DNA of 64,000 nucleotides, taken from CALIKS01 sp964440295. Its GTDB lineage: Archaea > Thermoproteota > Nitrososphaeria_A > Caldarchaeales > Calditenuaceae. The notes beneath the pieces were generated by a model that had not been told where the DNA came from, did no database searches, and saw only the letters and a program-made list of their open reading frames with translations. Positions 42,314 through 51,560 of this stretch are shown one piece after another (within the stretch, counting starts at the first letter, position 1; every line of letters starts with the position of its first letter). Where the stretch lies: assembly GCA_964440295.1 (NCBI GenBank), contig CAYTRT010000002.1:13987-77986 (forward strand), given 5' to 3'. The translations under genes were made by a program, and so were the position numbers.

Positions 42314-44956
42314 ATGACATATCGAGCAGGTGAATATCCAGTTAAGAAGATAATGAAGCGAGATGGGAGGATAGTTGACTTTGACCCAAGTAGAATCAGA
42401 GAGGCAATCAGGAAAGCAATGGTCTCCGTTAACAAGTATGATGAAAAATTATTAGACAGGATAGTCGAGCATGTGTTATCGTTAATTGCAGACAAGTTTG
42501 GATCGGAAAAAATTCCGCATGTTGAAGATGTCCAAGACATAGTTGAGCTATCATTAGTTAGGTTCGATCAGTATGAAGTGGCAAAGGCTTACATTCTATA
42601 CAGAAGGGAGAGGGAGAAGATTAGGAAAGAAAAGATGCGGATATTAGAGAAAGACTATCTAGATGAGGTTGACAAGAAATTTTCTCTTAACGCACTCAGA
42701 CTGATGAGTAATAGGTATCTACTTCGTGGAGAAAATGGAAAATTCAAGGAGGGGCCGAAGCAGCTCTTCCAGAGAGTGGCAGCCCTAATAGTGATTCCAG
42801 ACTTGCTCTATGATCCGCGAGTTTTCTCCAAGCAAGGTGGAGACACGAAGCATCCAGTGGAGGAGTTTAATCCAGACTTATGGGCAGATAAGATAGGTCT
42901 AGGTAAAAAAGAGAATGGAGATTATGAATTCAAATGGAATAAGTGGCATCTCTTGCACATGAAGAGACTCTATGACAATCTGAACGAGCAGGGAATGATG
43001 AAGATTCCATGGAGCAGATTCTTCAACATGCTCCTCGAGGGCGAGTTTGAAAATCATTTCAAAAATTATCTTGAATATTACAATTTGATGGTTGAGAAGA
43101 AGTTCATCCCTAACAGCCCGACTCTCTTCAACGCTGGAGCTCGGTTAGGCCAGCTCTCAGCATGTTTCGTCCTACCCATTGATGATAACATCGAGTCAAT
43201 AATGAAGTCTGCCACTGAGGCAGCGATAATATTCAAAAGCGGCGGCGGCATCGGCATAAATTACTCTAAGCTTAGGCCGGAAGGTGACGTTGTCTTCTCC
43301 ACGTCAGGAGTAGCCTCAGGGCCGGTAACATTCATGCGCATAATTGACACGGTTACAGAAGTGGTAAAGCAGGGGGGAAAGAGACGCGGAGCCAACATGG
43401 GGATACTGGAGATCTGGCATCCGGACATTGAGAAGTTTGTCAGGGCTAAGGAGAAGGAGGGTATGCTTGAGAACTTCAACATCAGTGTGTTGATAGAGCC
43501 TAGGTTTTGGAAGCATCTTGAGACTGGCGAGCCCTATCCATTGGTAAATCCACGTAATGGGCAGCCATGGGGCTCGATAAATCCATCATTCATATTTAAC
43601 TTGATTGCGGAGATGGCTTGGAAGACTGCCGACCCCGGCGTCCTCTTCCTCGACAATATAAACAAAAGAAATGTATTGAGAAAGGCTCTCGGCGATATTA
43701 GATGCACAAATCCATGCGGGGAAGAACCACTCTATGAGTATGAGCCATGCAACCTAGGATCGATCAATCTGCATGTGTTTGTTAAGAGGACAGATAAAGG
43801 AGCAGAGATCGACTGGGAAGAGCTAGCCAAGACCGTCAAAGTGGCGTACAGATTCTTAGACAACGTGATTGACGTCAACTCGTATCCGCTTAAGGATATT
43901 GAACGGATGGCTAAGCTGACGAGGCGCGTCGGTCTAGGAATCATGGGGCTCGCAGACATGTTGATGGCGCTAAGGATTCCTTACAACAGTGAAGAGGGAT
44001 TCCAGCTCATGAGTAGGGTAACAGAGTTCATCGCGTGGCATGCCTATAAATCGAGCGCTGAGAGAGCTGAGGAGCGCGGGCCATTCCCCCTCTACTGGCA
44101 GAGCGCCTATCCAGAGGGTGAACTCCCGATTGAGGGGTATTACAGGAAAGAATTATGGACAATGAACTGGGACGAAGTTGTGGATGAGATAAAGAAAAAA
44201 GGCATAAGGAACGCATTCCTCATGTCTATTGCCCCTACCGGAAGCATCTCCATGCTAGTAGATACAAGTTCTGGACTGGAGCCTGTCTTCGCGCTTGTAT
44301 ATGAGAAACACGTAACAGTAGGTGTGTTCCACTACATAGATCCCGAGTTTGAGAGATTTTTACAAGAGTCAGGATTGTATAATGAAGATGTTATAAAGAA
44401 AGTGTCCATGAATGGAGGCTCGATTCAAGGCTTGGAAGAGTTTCCTGAAAGTGCAAGGCAAGTCTTCGTCGTTGCCTACGACATTCCCTGGTGGGACCAC
44501 ATAAGGGCTCAGTATCAAGTAGGTCTGTGGGTGGATGCGGCTGTCAGCAAGACCATAAACATGCCGCACTGGGTCAGTGTCGAGGACGTGAAGAATTCCT
44601 TCCTATTTGCCTATAGACTAGGACTTAAGGGACTGACGATTTATAGAGATACTTCTAAGAGCACCCAAGTATTAGTTACGCCGACACAGAGACTAAACAG
44701 GTACGTATCAGTCACTAAGAACAAAACGCTCGAGTTGATGGAGTCGCTGGGGATAAAGATCAGCCGTCCAACATACACGCCGGCCGAGGAGAAAGAGGCT
44801 AAAAAGCCGCTGACCAAGGTCTTGATAACAGAGGATCAATCGTCGAAAAAAACCACGTATGAAACATGCCCAGAATGTAATAGCACGAACCTCCTATGGC
44901 AAGAAGGATGCATACGTTGCCTCGATTGTGGATGGACAGGCTGCGTAGTATCCTAA
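42314..44956 (+). CDS. nrdJ: Adenosylcobalamin-dependent (class II) ribonucleotide reductase
   Basis: An 880-residue enzyme reducing ribonucleotides to deoxyribonucleotides. An N-terminal ATP-cone (KIMKRDGRIVDFDPSRIREAI, about 13-100) provides allosteric control. Active-site elements are LSACFVLPIDDNIES (near 278), NPCGEEPLYEYEPCNLGSIN (near 466) and the Ser/Gly loop SIAPTGSISML (near 641). The C-terminal zinc-type tail has CPECNSTNLLW and CIRCLDCGWTGC. No NrdB radical-generating gene is nearby, in line with B12 use. There is no intein, although RNR genes often hold them. Confidence 0.93.
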   Translation: MTYRAGEYPVKKIMKRDGRIVDFDPSRIREAIRKAMVSVNKYDEKLLDRIVEHVLSLIADKFGSEKIPHVEDVQDIVELSLVRFDQYEVAKAYILYRREREKIRKEKMRILEKDYLDEVDKKFSLNALRLMSNRYLLRGENGKFKEGPKQLFQRVAALIVIPDLLYDPRVFSKQGGDTKHPVEEFNPDLWADKIGLGKKENGDYEFKWNKWHLLHMKRLYDNLNEQGMMKIPWSRFFNMLLEGEFENHFKNYLEYYNLMVEKKFIPNSPTLFNAGARLGQLSACFVLPIDDNIESIMKSATEAAIIFKSGGGIGINYSKLRPEGDVVFSTSGVASGPVTFMRIIDTVTEVVKQGGKRRGANMGILEIWHPDIEKFVRAKEKEGMLENFNISVLIEPRFWKHLETGEPYPLVNPRNGQPWGSINPSFIFNLIAEMAWKTADPGVLFLDNINKRNVLRKALGDIRCTNPCGEEPLYEYEPCNLGSINLHVFVKRTDKGAEIDWEELAKTVKVAYRFLDNVIDVNSYPLKDIERMAKLTRRVGLGIMGLADMLMALRIPYNSEEGFQLMSRVTEFIAWHAYKSSAERAEERGPFPLYWQSAYPEGELPIEGYYRKELWTMNWDEVVDEIKKKGIRNAFLMSIAPTGSISMLVDTSSGLEPVFALVYEKHVTVGVFHYIDPEFERFLQESGLYNEDVIKKVSMNGGSIQGLEEFPESARQVFVVAYDIPWWDHIRAQYQVGLWVDAAVSKTINMPHWVSVEDVKNSFLFAYRLGLKGLTIYRDTSKSTQVLVTPTQRLNRYVSVTKNKTLELMESLGIKISRPTYTPAEEKEAKKPLTKVLITEDQSSKKTTYETCPECNSTNLLWQEGCIRCLDCGWTGCVVS

Positions 44957-44993
44957 ATTTTTTAAGAAGTATAATATATAGTAAAAAGGCGAA

Positions 44994-45902
44994 TTGAAGA
45001 CTATACTAATTACTGGGTCGGAAGGATTCGTCGGTCGAAGCCTGAAGGAATACTTTAAGTCAAAGGGATACAGAGTCGTTGGACTAGATATTTCTCAAAC
45101 CCCAGACATAAAAGTTGACATTACTTCAAAGCCTGAAGTATTTTCGAGGCTAAAAAATCTAGAAGTCGACGTGATAATTCATTTAGCAGCAGTCGCCAAC
45201 ATTCCTAAATGCATATCTGATCCATATGGCTGCTTGCTTGTGAACTGTATAGGCACGCTAAACATGCTAGACATAGCGAGTAATCTGAGCGTCGATAGAT
45301 TCATTTACGCATCCTCAGCAAACGTTTACGGAGCAAGACCCAAGCTACCAGTGACCGAAAACGGAGAGCTTTCACCTAGAACACCATATGACTATTCTAA
45401 AGTTGCGGCGGAGCAACTCGTCATGGCTTATCATCGTTCAAAGGCGCTCCCGACCGTCATTTTTAGGTCCTGGAAACTCTTCGGCGAATACGATTCCTCA
45501 ACGAGCGTTGTCTCAAGGTTCATCGATGCGTGTCTAAAAAATGAGCCTATCACGCTGTACAATGGAGGCAAAGATGTGACTGACCCGTATCATGTAGATA
45601 ACTATGCAAAAGCAGTTGACCTATCAATCAATTCTGGTAAAGCCGTTGGAGAAATCTTTAATGTCGGCACAGGCTCAGCCGTATCTATACGACAGCTGGC
45701 AGAAACAATTAAGCAGCTGACGGGTTCAGGTTCTCAGCTGGTTGACCTGCCCCCGCGAACTCCTGAGGAGGCTGAGCCAATGATTAGTTATCCATCCATC
45801 GAGAAGATCAAAAATGTGCTTGGATACGAGCCGACAGTCAGTCTTCACGATGGGCTACGAAGAGTGATAAATCATAGAAGACAATTACTCATTAAGACTT
45901 AA
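44994..45902 (+). CDS. NAD-dependent nucleotide-sugar epimerase/dehydratase
   Basis: A 302-residue extended short-chain dehydrogenase. NAD site is ITGSEGFVGRSL (residues 5-16), with the Ser-Tyr-Lys set in YASSANVYG and TPYDYSKVAAE (near 128). Relatives include UDP-glucose 4-epimerase and dTDP-glucose dehydratase. It probably makes sugars for glycoproteins or cell envelope. The start is TTG at 44994. The substrate cannot be assigned. Confidence 0.85.
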   Translation: MKTILITGSEGFVGRSLKEYFKSKGYRVVGLDISQTPDIKVDITSKPEVFSRLKNLEVDVIIHLAAVANIPKCISDPYGCLLVNCIGTLNMLDIASNLSVDRFIYASSANVYGARPKLPVTENGELSPRTPYDYSKVAAEQLVMAYHRSKALPTVIFRSWKLFGEYDSSTSVVSRFIDACLKNEPITLYNGGKDVTDPYHVDNYAKAVDLSINSGKAVGEIFNVGTGSAVSIRQLAETIKQLTGSGSQLVDLPPRTPEEAEPMISYPSIEKIKNVLGYEPTVSLHDGLRRVINHRRQLLIKT

Positions 45903-47063
45903 GACAGCCTCCGCAGCTTCTCTGACCTTCTCAACCTTATCGACGTGGTCTCTATCTACGTAGACCCGCACTATGCCGAGGGGTTTAGAAGTCATTTCCA
46001 ATATCCACGACTTAGGTTGTTCGACCGCTTTTTCATCGCTGCAGAGTTTTATCTCAGTGACACCGAACTTTGTCAATGGAGGTATCATTGAGGAGTCTAG
46101 AAAGATATTGCTTTCATCAATGCCGGACTCGTGAGCAATCTCCCTTTCAATCCGATCCTTATCCCTATTTGATAGGGCCGCCTTCTCGACGCATTCTGTC
46201 TTCTTTTCGTAGGCCATTTTAGGCAACTTTCGCCGCTCTATCTTTTCAATAATTCTCATCGTATTCTTGTTGTTCTTTAGAATGTTCCAAACAGTGTAAT
46301 CATCATGTCTAAGATACTCCTCTACACTCATTTTGGAGAAGTTGAGTTCATCGTTCGCCAATTCTTCAACACCCCTGTAAAAAAGCAACTGGGCAGCCCT
46401 AACCGTGTGGTGAAAATATATGTTGAGAAAAGAGTGATGTCTCGCGATTGCTAGTTCCTCCACTGCTCCGAGCCCTCGCAAATCGACTGACGAGCCTCTC
46501 TCGTCTAGTCTCGTCAAATGGATCAGACGTCGAATATCGATTATTCCATACGTAGCGCCGGTAAAGTACGCGTCTCTGACGAGGAAGTCAAGCCTATCTA
46601 CATCGAGTGGCCCGGATATTAAGCTGCTCAGCCTACTTCTTCCCCTGATAACGTTTATTATCTCTTCTGTCGGTACGCCTGCACGCTCTAAGGCTCCTGA
46701 GACCTCGTCGTCCTGCTCGATAATTTTGACGCCCATATCTTCGTGCGTTAGTCCATTCTCAATCAATATCATTTCTAGTAGATGAGAGTAGGGTGTGTGT
46801 CCGATGTCGTGTAGAAGAGCGGAAAATCTCAGCAGCAATGAGCTAAACGGGTCCAGTCCTAGATGTGATGAGAATTCATAGGCTAGTGACAGGCAACCTA
46901 GAGAGTGATCAAACCTACTGTGCCTAGCTCCCGGATATACCAGATAAGCCAGAGGTAGCTGACTTATACGCCGTAGCCTCTGAACCGCGTAGGTATCTAG
47001 AAGACGCACCTCGTCATCGGTCAGCGTGATGTAGCCATGCACCGGGTCCTTTATGAGCTTCAA
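45885..47063 (-). CDS. HD-domain phosphohydrolase (dNTPase-like)
   Basis: A 392-residue metal-dependent hydrolase. It starts with IKDPVHGYITL, and HD motifs are ARHSRFDHSLG (near 46), LLHDIGHTPYSHLLE (near 87) and PLDVDRLDFLVRDAY (near 157). This arrangement is shared with archaeal HD proteins related to dGTP triphosphohydrolases and SAMHD1. It could balance nucleotide pools next to the reductase. It overlaps the epimerase gene tail to tail by 18 bases. Confidence 0.88.
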   Translation of the reverse strand: MKLIKDPVHGYITLTDDEVRLLDTYAVQRLRRISQLPLAYLVYPGARHSRFDHSLGCLSLAYEFSSHLGLDPFSSLLLRFSALLHDIGHTPYSHLLEMILIENGLTHEDMGVKIIEQDDEVSGALERAGVPTEEIINVIRGRSRLSSLISGPLDVDRLDFLVRDAYFTGATYGIIDIRRLIHLTRLDERGSSVDLRGLGAVEELAIARHHSFLNIYFHHTVRAAQLLFYRGVEELANDELNFSKMSVEEYLRHDDYTVWNILKNNKNTMRIIEKIERRKLPKMAYEKKTECVEKAALSNRDKDRIEREIAHESGIDESNIFLDSSMIPPLTKFGVTEIKLCSDEKAVEQPKSWILEMTSKPLGIVRVYVDRDHVDKVEKVREAAEAVLSLNE

Positions 47064-47086
47064 CTTAAGTAATAATGATGTTCTGC

Positions 47087-48049
47087 CTATTTATTTTTGG
47101 CGTTTTCAAGGGGTTGCTTTAAACCAACGTATATCCTAGCTATCTTGACCACCTTCTTCACGACGTCTATAGCGTTGGCGCCAAATACGTAGGTTGCAGG
47201 CTCAAGCCCTATTCCACCATGGTCTATCACAACCTCCACACCGGAATCTTTCATCAACACTTCCTCAACCGCTGATACTACGTCTTTTTCACTCCTCGTC
47301 AGGCTCTGAGGTTTAGTCTCCGCATATCTCATATCCAGGATTCTTAGAGATTCCTCGAGGGACTCATCGTGCTTGATGTTCATGACCGACCGGAAGTTCC
47401 GGTTGTAGCGCATCACGACGAGTAGTATTGACGCTAAGTGATGAGATCCTCCGAAGGTCGGTTTACTTACAGCCCTCAGCGTAGACTTGATCCTAACGAT
47501 TCTTCCTGGGAATGCCGCTATGTCTTCTATTGAGTCAGCGTCGGGTAGAGCCTCGGCGATGTTTATCGACACCTCTGGTGACAAATATGCAACGATTGGA
47601 TAGTCCTCAAGCATATCCAATGCTTCTTCCAGCCTTCGTAGCACGTTTAGCCTCTCTGGCGTGAGTGCCGCCTCCATTAGGAGGCATATCTGACACTCTC
47701 CGAGCTCGGGATATAGACGTCTATGGTACTCGCATAAGTATCCCTTTGATAAATAGTTCCTCCAAGCAGTCATTAGGGTATGCGTTGACTTGATCGGGCC
47801 AGCGGCAGCGTCAATTACCAATGAGTCTATGAGCGCGGCTAGGTCCGCCCAAGGTATACCCAACGATTCAAGTCTCGTCCGGTATTGCTCTTGATCAGTC
47901 GAGAGATAATTACTCACAGCTGCTTGTGTGACGTTAAGAAAGGATGCTATTCTTGGCTGGCTATAATTTCTTGAGCGAAGAACATGTGCAAGAATTCCCC
48001 TCAAATTCGGTAGGAATTCCTTCCAAAAAATCTCCTCAGGGGGCCTCAT
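47087..48049 (-). CDS. thiR: ThiR-like regulator: HTH domain plus ThiN ligand-sensing domain
   Basis: A 320-residue regulator. An XRE-type helix-turn-helix (YSQPRIASFLNVTQAAVSNYL, near 29) is followed by a cysteine-containing link (CEYHRRL, CQICLLM) and a ThiN domain at about 150-310. The ThiN part runs parallel to that of the ThiD-ThiN protein at 24211 (NIAEALPDADSI, PGRIVRIKSTL, GGSHHLASIL), but active residues differ: GSRH is GSHH and GDWGKEP is GGIGLEP. It probably binds thiamine phosphate and represses thiamine genes, as described for archaeal ThiR. It lies far from its likely targets. Confidence 0.85.
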   Translation of the reverse strand: MRPPEEIFWKEFLPNLRGILAHVLRSRNYSQPRIASFLNVTQAAVSNYLSTDQEQYRTRLESLGIPWADLAALIDSLVIDAAAGPIKSTHTLMTAWRNYLSKGYLCEYHRRLYPELGECQICLLMEAALTPERLNVLRRLEEALDMLEDYPIVAYLSPEVSINIAEALPDADSIEDIAAFPGRIVRIKSTLRAVSKPTFGGSHHLASILLVVMRYNRNFRSVMNIKHDESLEESLRILDMRYAETKPQSLTRSEKDVVSAVEEVLMKDSGVEVVIDHGGIGLEPATYVFGANAIDVVKKVVKIARIYVGLKQPLENAKNK

Positions 48050-48091
48050 CTAATCATTAATAATTTGGTGGTCTCTAATAATAGTTCATGC

Positions 48092-48442
48092 CTAACCGCT
48101 CTTTTGGATTAACGTTGCCAAAAGCCTAGAGACCTCCTCTTCGGACACTCTCTTAAATGCTTCCACCTGAAGATTGGTCAAGTCCCATTTAATTCTGCCC
48201 TCGGAGATATAGTATGCCGCCCTAATCCTCACCACGTCTCCCTTGGATAAGCCGAGACCCTCAACTATCAACCTAAAGAGCAGCGAGTTTAGCTCGCCCG
48301 CCGCCCTAGCAACCTCTTCCTGCCTCAGCTGTCCGGTCTTTACGTATTCCCGCACCTGCGCAAAAAGCGTCTTTCTAAGCTTGTCTGCATATGCGCCAGC
48401 GATTATAAGCCCAGTTGTGATGCTTGTCTTAACTGGCTCCAC
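48092..48442 (-). CDS. Conserved archaeal protein, possibly DUF2258
   Basis: A 116-residue soluble protein with a helical N-terminal half (TTGLIIAGAYADKLRKTL) and a KWDLTNLQVEAFKRV C-terminal part. It seems to match the DUF2258 family of TACK archaea, which has no assigned function. Recognition is tentative. It is transcribed alone after the ThiR-like gene. Confidence 0.6.
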   Translation of the reverse strand: MEPVKTSITTGLIIAGAYADKLRKTLFAQVREYVKTGQLRQEEVARAAGELNSLLFRLIVEGLGLSKGDVVRIRAAYYISEGRIKWDLTNLQVEAFKRVSEEEVSRLLATLIQKSG

Positions 48443-48554
48443 GCCTCGATTAGTCCCTAGCTGAGATATAATCGTTTAATTAGCCAATAGTGGAGATATT
48501 TTCTCGAGATGCTAAACAAATTGTTTAAATTGTTTTATAGACACTCCATAACCA

Positions 48555-49943
48555 ATGAGCCAGAACGTCCACAAGGTTAAGGACTACATAGAGAAAAATA
48601 AGAATCAGTATCTGGATACTTTTGTCAAGCTGCTTAGATGCCCAAGCGTATCTGCGACCGGTGAAGGAATAGAGCAGGCCGCCGGCCTCATCACTGACAT
48701 GCTGAGAGAACTTGGAGCCAACGTTCTTACTTACAAAGAAGATGGAGGCAACCCGATAATTTTGGGAGAACTGAACGAAAAGAAAGAAGGCACAATAATG
48801 ATTTATGATCACTATGACGTGCAGCCCGTTGATCCGTTGGGTAAGTGGGCTAGCCCTCCCTTCGAGCCGCGCATCAGTGATGGAAAAATATACGCTAGGG
48901 GTGCAAGCGACGATAAGGGAAATCTTGTTTCAAGAATTCTTGCGGTTAAGACACTGCTAGAAGTTTTGGGAGAGCTGCCCGTAAATATCAAGTTTCTATT
49001 CGAGGGCGAAGAAGAAGTCGGCAGTCCATCACTTCCTAGCTTCATAAAGAATTACGAGGAACAACTACATGCCGATGCATGTATATGGGAGGGTGGCGGC
49101 TTCGATCAGAAGGGGAGACCGATGATCTATCTCGGCGCCAAGGGCGTGGTCTATCTAGAACTTAGAGCGAAGAGAACAGGAAGTGATCTCCACTCTTCTT
49201 GGGGCACCATAATTGAGAATCCAGCGTGGAGATTAGTCATGGCGTTGTCGTCAATCAGGGACGAGAAGGGAGGAATACTCATCGAGAATTTCTACGAAGA
49301 TGTGGCTGACGATCCTGAAGCGGAGCAACTGGTGAGAGAGTTAGATATTGATAGGTCAGAGATATCCTCGATGACCAATAATGGCGAATTAATAGAGGAG
49401 TTACCCATACGGGAGTTGCTGAGGCGGTGGCTACTCTCACCGACCGTAAACATATGCGGCATATATTCTGGATACATCGAGAAGGGACAGAAAACAGTGC
49501 TGCCTTCATATGCATTCGCAAAGATGGACATCAGACTAGTACCTAAGATGAGTCCAGAACGAGTCTTGTCGAAGCTAAAGCAACACTTAGCAAAGCGAGG
49601 ATTCAATGACGTGGAGGTCGAGGTCCTAAATCACGGCTATCCTGCTGCCAGGACATCTCCCAGCTCACAACCAGTCCGGCTAGCGATTATGGTTGCAAGG
49701 ACCGTTGCAGGGAAGGAGCCAGTTGTCTTTCCGAACATTGCAGGCTCTGGACCGATGTATCTAGTCACTGACGTGCTTCACCAGCCGTGCTTCTCACTCG
49801 GAATAAATCATCCCGGATCCAACATTCATGCACCGAACGAGAACGTCATCATTGATTACTTCATGAAGGGAATGTGGCAATGCTGTCTCTACATGATGAA
49901 CTTTGTACCTTGGATCAGGCTAGGCGATGTTCCCTACCTATAA
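48555..49943 (+). CDS. M20-family metallopeptidase (dipeptidase/deacylase)
   Basis: A 462-residue di-zinc hydrolase. Metal and catalytic motifs are YDHYDVQPVDP (near 80), ASDDKGN (near 118), FEGEEEVGSPSL (near 150) and the C-terminal GINHPGSNIHAPNE (near 427). Members are non-specific dipeptidases, carboxypeptidases or acyl-amino-acid hydrolases. It overlaps the next gene by 29 bases tail to tail. Confidence 0.9.
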   Translation: MSQNVHKVKDYIEKNKNQYLDTFVKLLRCPSVSATGEGIEQAAGLITDMLRELGANVLTYKEDGGNPIILGELNEKKEGTIMIYDHYDVQPVDPLGKWASPPFEPRISDGKIYARGASDDKGNLVSRILAVKTLLEVLGELPVNIKFLFEGEEEVGSPSLPSFIKNYEEQLHADACIWEGGGFDQKGRPMIYLGAKGVVYLELRAKRTGSDLHSSWGTIIENPAWRLVMALSSIRDEKGGILIENFYEDVADDPEAEQLVRELDIDRSEISSMTNNGELIEELPIRELLRRWLLSPTVNICGIYSGYIEKGQKTVLPSYAFAKMDIRLVPKMSPERVLSKLKQHLAKRGFNDVEVEVLNHGYPAARTSPSSQPVRLAIMVARTVAGKEPVVFPNIAGSGPMYLVTDVLHQPCFSLGINHPGSNIHAPNENVIIDYFMKGMWQCCLYMMNFVPWIRLGDVPYL

Positions 49944-51033
49944 ATCTGAGCAGTAATTCTTTTGGCGAGACTCCTCTCTCACCATAGTAGACTGAGAGGC
50001 CCATCAATCCAAGAGAAACCGCCCTTATGAGCGCTAGTACCTGGGGAGGGGTCCCAGGCATAATGGGGTCGTAATCTCCGAACCAAGTCATAATTATTCC
50101 TACATTCGTTATCTCGACTGCGGGCCAGAAGTATAAGGCCCTCGGCTGTGCTGCTATTAACGGAATTAGCCAGATAACCATCTGGGGAGTAAACACGTAG
50201 CTTGAGAATAGCCAAGCAGCTACTGCTAAGAAACACTTAGCCTGCAAAGAGCCTCTCATCACATAGACTCTCAGGAGCAGGTATGCCGCGATGGCTAAGC
50301 CGAAGATCTTTGCTGATGGAGAGCTAGGATTGCCGAAGATCCAGATGTACCATGCATTTTCTAAGCCCCAACCAGCGTGATATCTAAAGAACTCCACCAT
50401 CGAGTGTGGATTGAGAATTATTTGAGCAACGTAAGGCACGGCCGCGCCAATTACGAAATATGCAAAGTAAGTTAAGCGCTGACGTGCATCTTTGAGCTCT
50501 ATTAAAAATAGTGGTAGAATCAAGCCAGAATAGAGCTTGAAGGCTAAGGCCAATCCACTGGACAAGGCGCTCAACTCTCGCCTACCCAATAAGAACAGAG
50601 CTATCGCTGTACCGGCAAAAGCAGCGGCAAAATGATCGTAGTTATAGATTCCATAGACGACCAGGCTAGGCGACGCAATGACTAGTAGGCCCAACTTGCT
50701 TACTCCAGACTTCTCAACAATGGTAATAATCGACCATGCTAGAAGTAGGTAAGCAGGAAGACTTAGATAAACAAACGCGGAATAATAACTCTCCAACACT
50801 GGGCCGCCGATGATCCTCGATAGATACGTGACGACGCATGAGAGTGGAGGATATTCAAAGAAGAATTCAAAGCACGGAGCAAGACCAAGCCTGAGCTCGT
50901 AATTACGATGCCAAAAGTAAACTATGTCGCTGTAAATATTTCCACTCATCCGGGGGTTGTGAAGCGCAGCACTCAACAACCAGGAAATAACCGCCACACC
51001 GTAGACGGCGGCGTTTATGTATGCTCTCTTCAT
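49915..51033 (-). CDS. GT-C type membrane glycosyltransferase (GT87/DUF2029-like)
   Basis: A 372-residue protein with about nine membrane helices. FFFEYPPLSCVVTYLSR (near 58) is the acidic loop after the first helix, and GLALAFKLYSGLILPLFL and FTPQMVIWLIPLI are typical of GT87-like polyprenyl-phosphate sugar transferases. It probably adds mannose or another sugar to lipid or protein at the cell surface. Substrate unknown. Confidence 0.8.
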   Translation of the reverse strand: MKRAYINAAVYGVAVISWLLSAALHNPRMSGNIYSDIVYFWHRNYELRLGLAPCFEFFFEYPPLSCVVTYLSRIIGGPVLESYYSAFVYLSLPAYLLLAWSIITIVEKSGVSKLGLLVIASPSLVVYGIYNYDHFAAAFAGTAIALFLLGRRELSALSSGLALAFKLYSGLILPLFLIELKDARQRLTYFAYFVIGAAVPYVAQIILNPHSMVEFFRYHAGWGLENAWYIWIFGNPSSPSAKIFGLAIAAYLLLRVYVMRGSLQAKCFLAVAAWLFSSYVFTPQMVIWLIPLIAAQPRALYFWPAVEITNVGIIMTWFGDYDPIMPGTPPQVLALIRAVSLGLMGLSVYYGERGVSPKELLLRFIGREHRLA

Positions 51034-51132
51034 AGTACATTAATTAGATTTTATTCAACCATTTATCCTTTATACCCACCAAAAGGTAGTTCTCTAACTT
51101 AAAACATCTAAAAATATAAAAACGAGTTAATA

Positions 51133-51549
51133 ATGGTTAGATTCATGACAGAGTTAAGGAGACATTTTTCTCCATCGTTTGGGAGACGCCCATACGTTTC
51201 TCATGCTACAATCGTTGGAGACTTAGTCTTTGTATGTGGAATGGGGCCTAATGACCTTGATGCAGATGTAGAAATCCAGACAGAACAGACAATTATGAAT
51301 ATTAAAACAATACTTGAAGAGGTGGGTTCATCACTAAGTAAGGTCGCCAAGGTAGTTGTATATTTAAAAGATGTTAGTGATTACGAGAGAATGAATAATG
51401 TGTATTCGAAATATTTTACTGACAATCCACCAGCCAGGACATGTGTACAGTCCACTAGTCCTCTTCACTATCTTGGACAGAGAGTTGAAATGGATGTTAT
51501 CGCAGTGATAGATAGAGGTAGCCGAGAAAAAGAGGTGAAACATATCTGA
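51133..51549 (+). CDS. RidA-family deaminase
   Basis: A 138-residue YjgF/RidA protein that breaks down reactive enamine or imine intermediates. Conserved parts include GDLVFVCGMGP (near 33), TEQTIMNIKTILEEVGSS (near 55) and RTCVQSTSPLHYLGQRVEMDVIA (near 102), where the Arg binds carboxylates. An upstream internal ATG (51145) is also possible. The next gene is a metal-dependent amidohydrolase, almost overlapping. Confidence 0.88.
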   Translation: MVRFMTELRRHFSPSFGRRPYVSHATIVGDLVFVCGMGPNDLDADVEIQTEQTIMNIKTILEEVGSSLSKVAKVVVYLKDVSDYERMNNVYSKYFTDNPPARTCVQSTSPLHYLGQRVEMDVIAVIDRGSREKEVKHI

Positions 51550-51560
51550 CTGCTTATGAT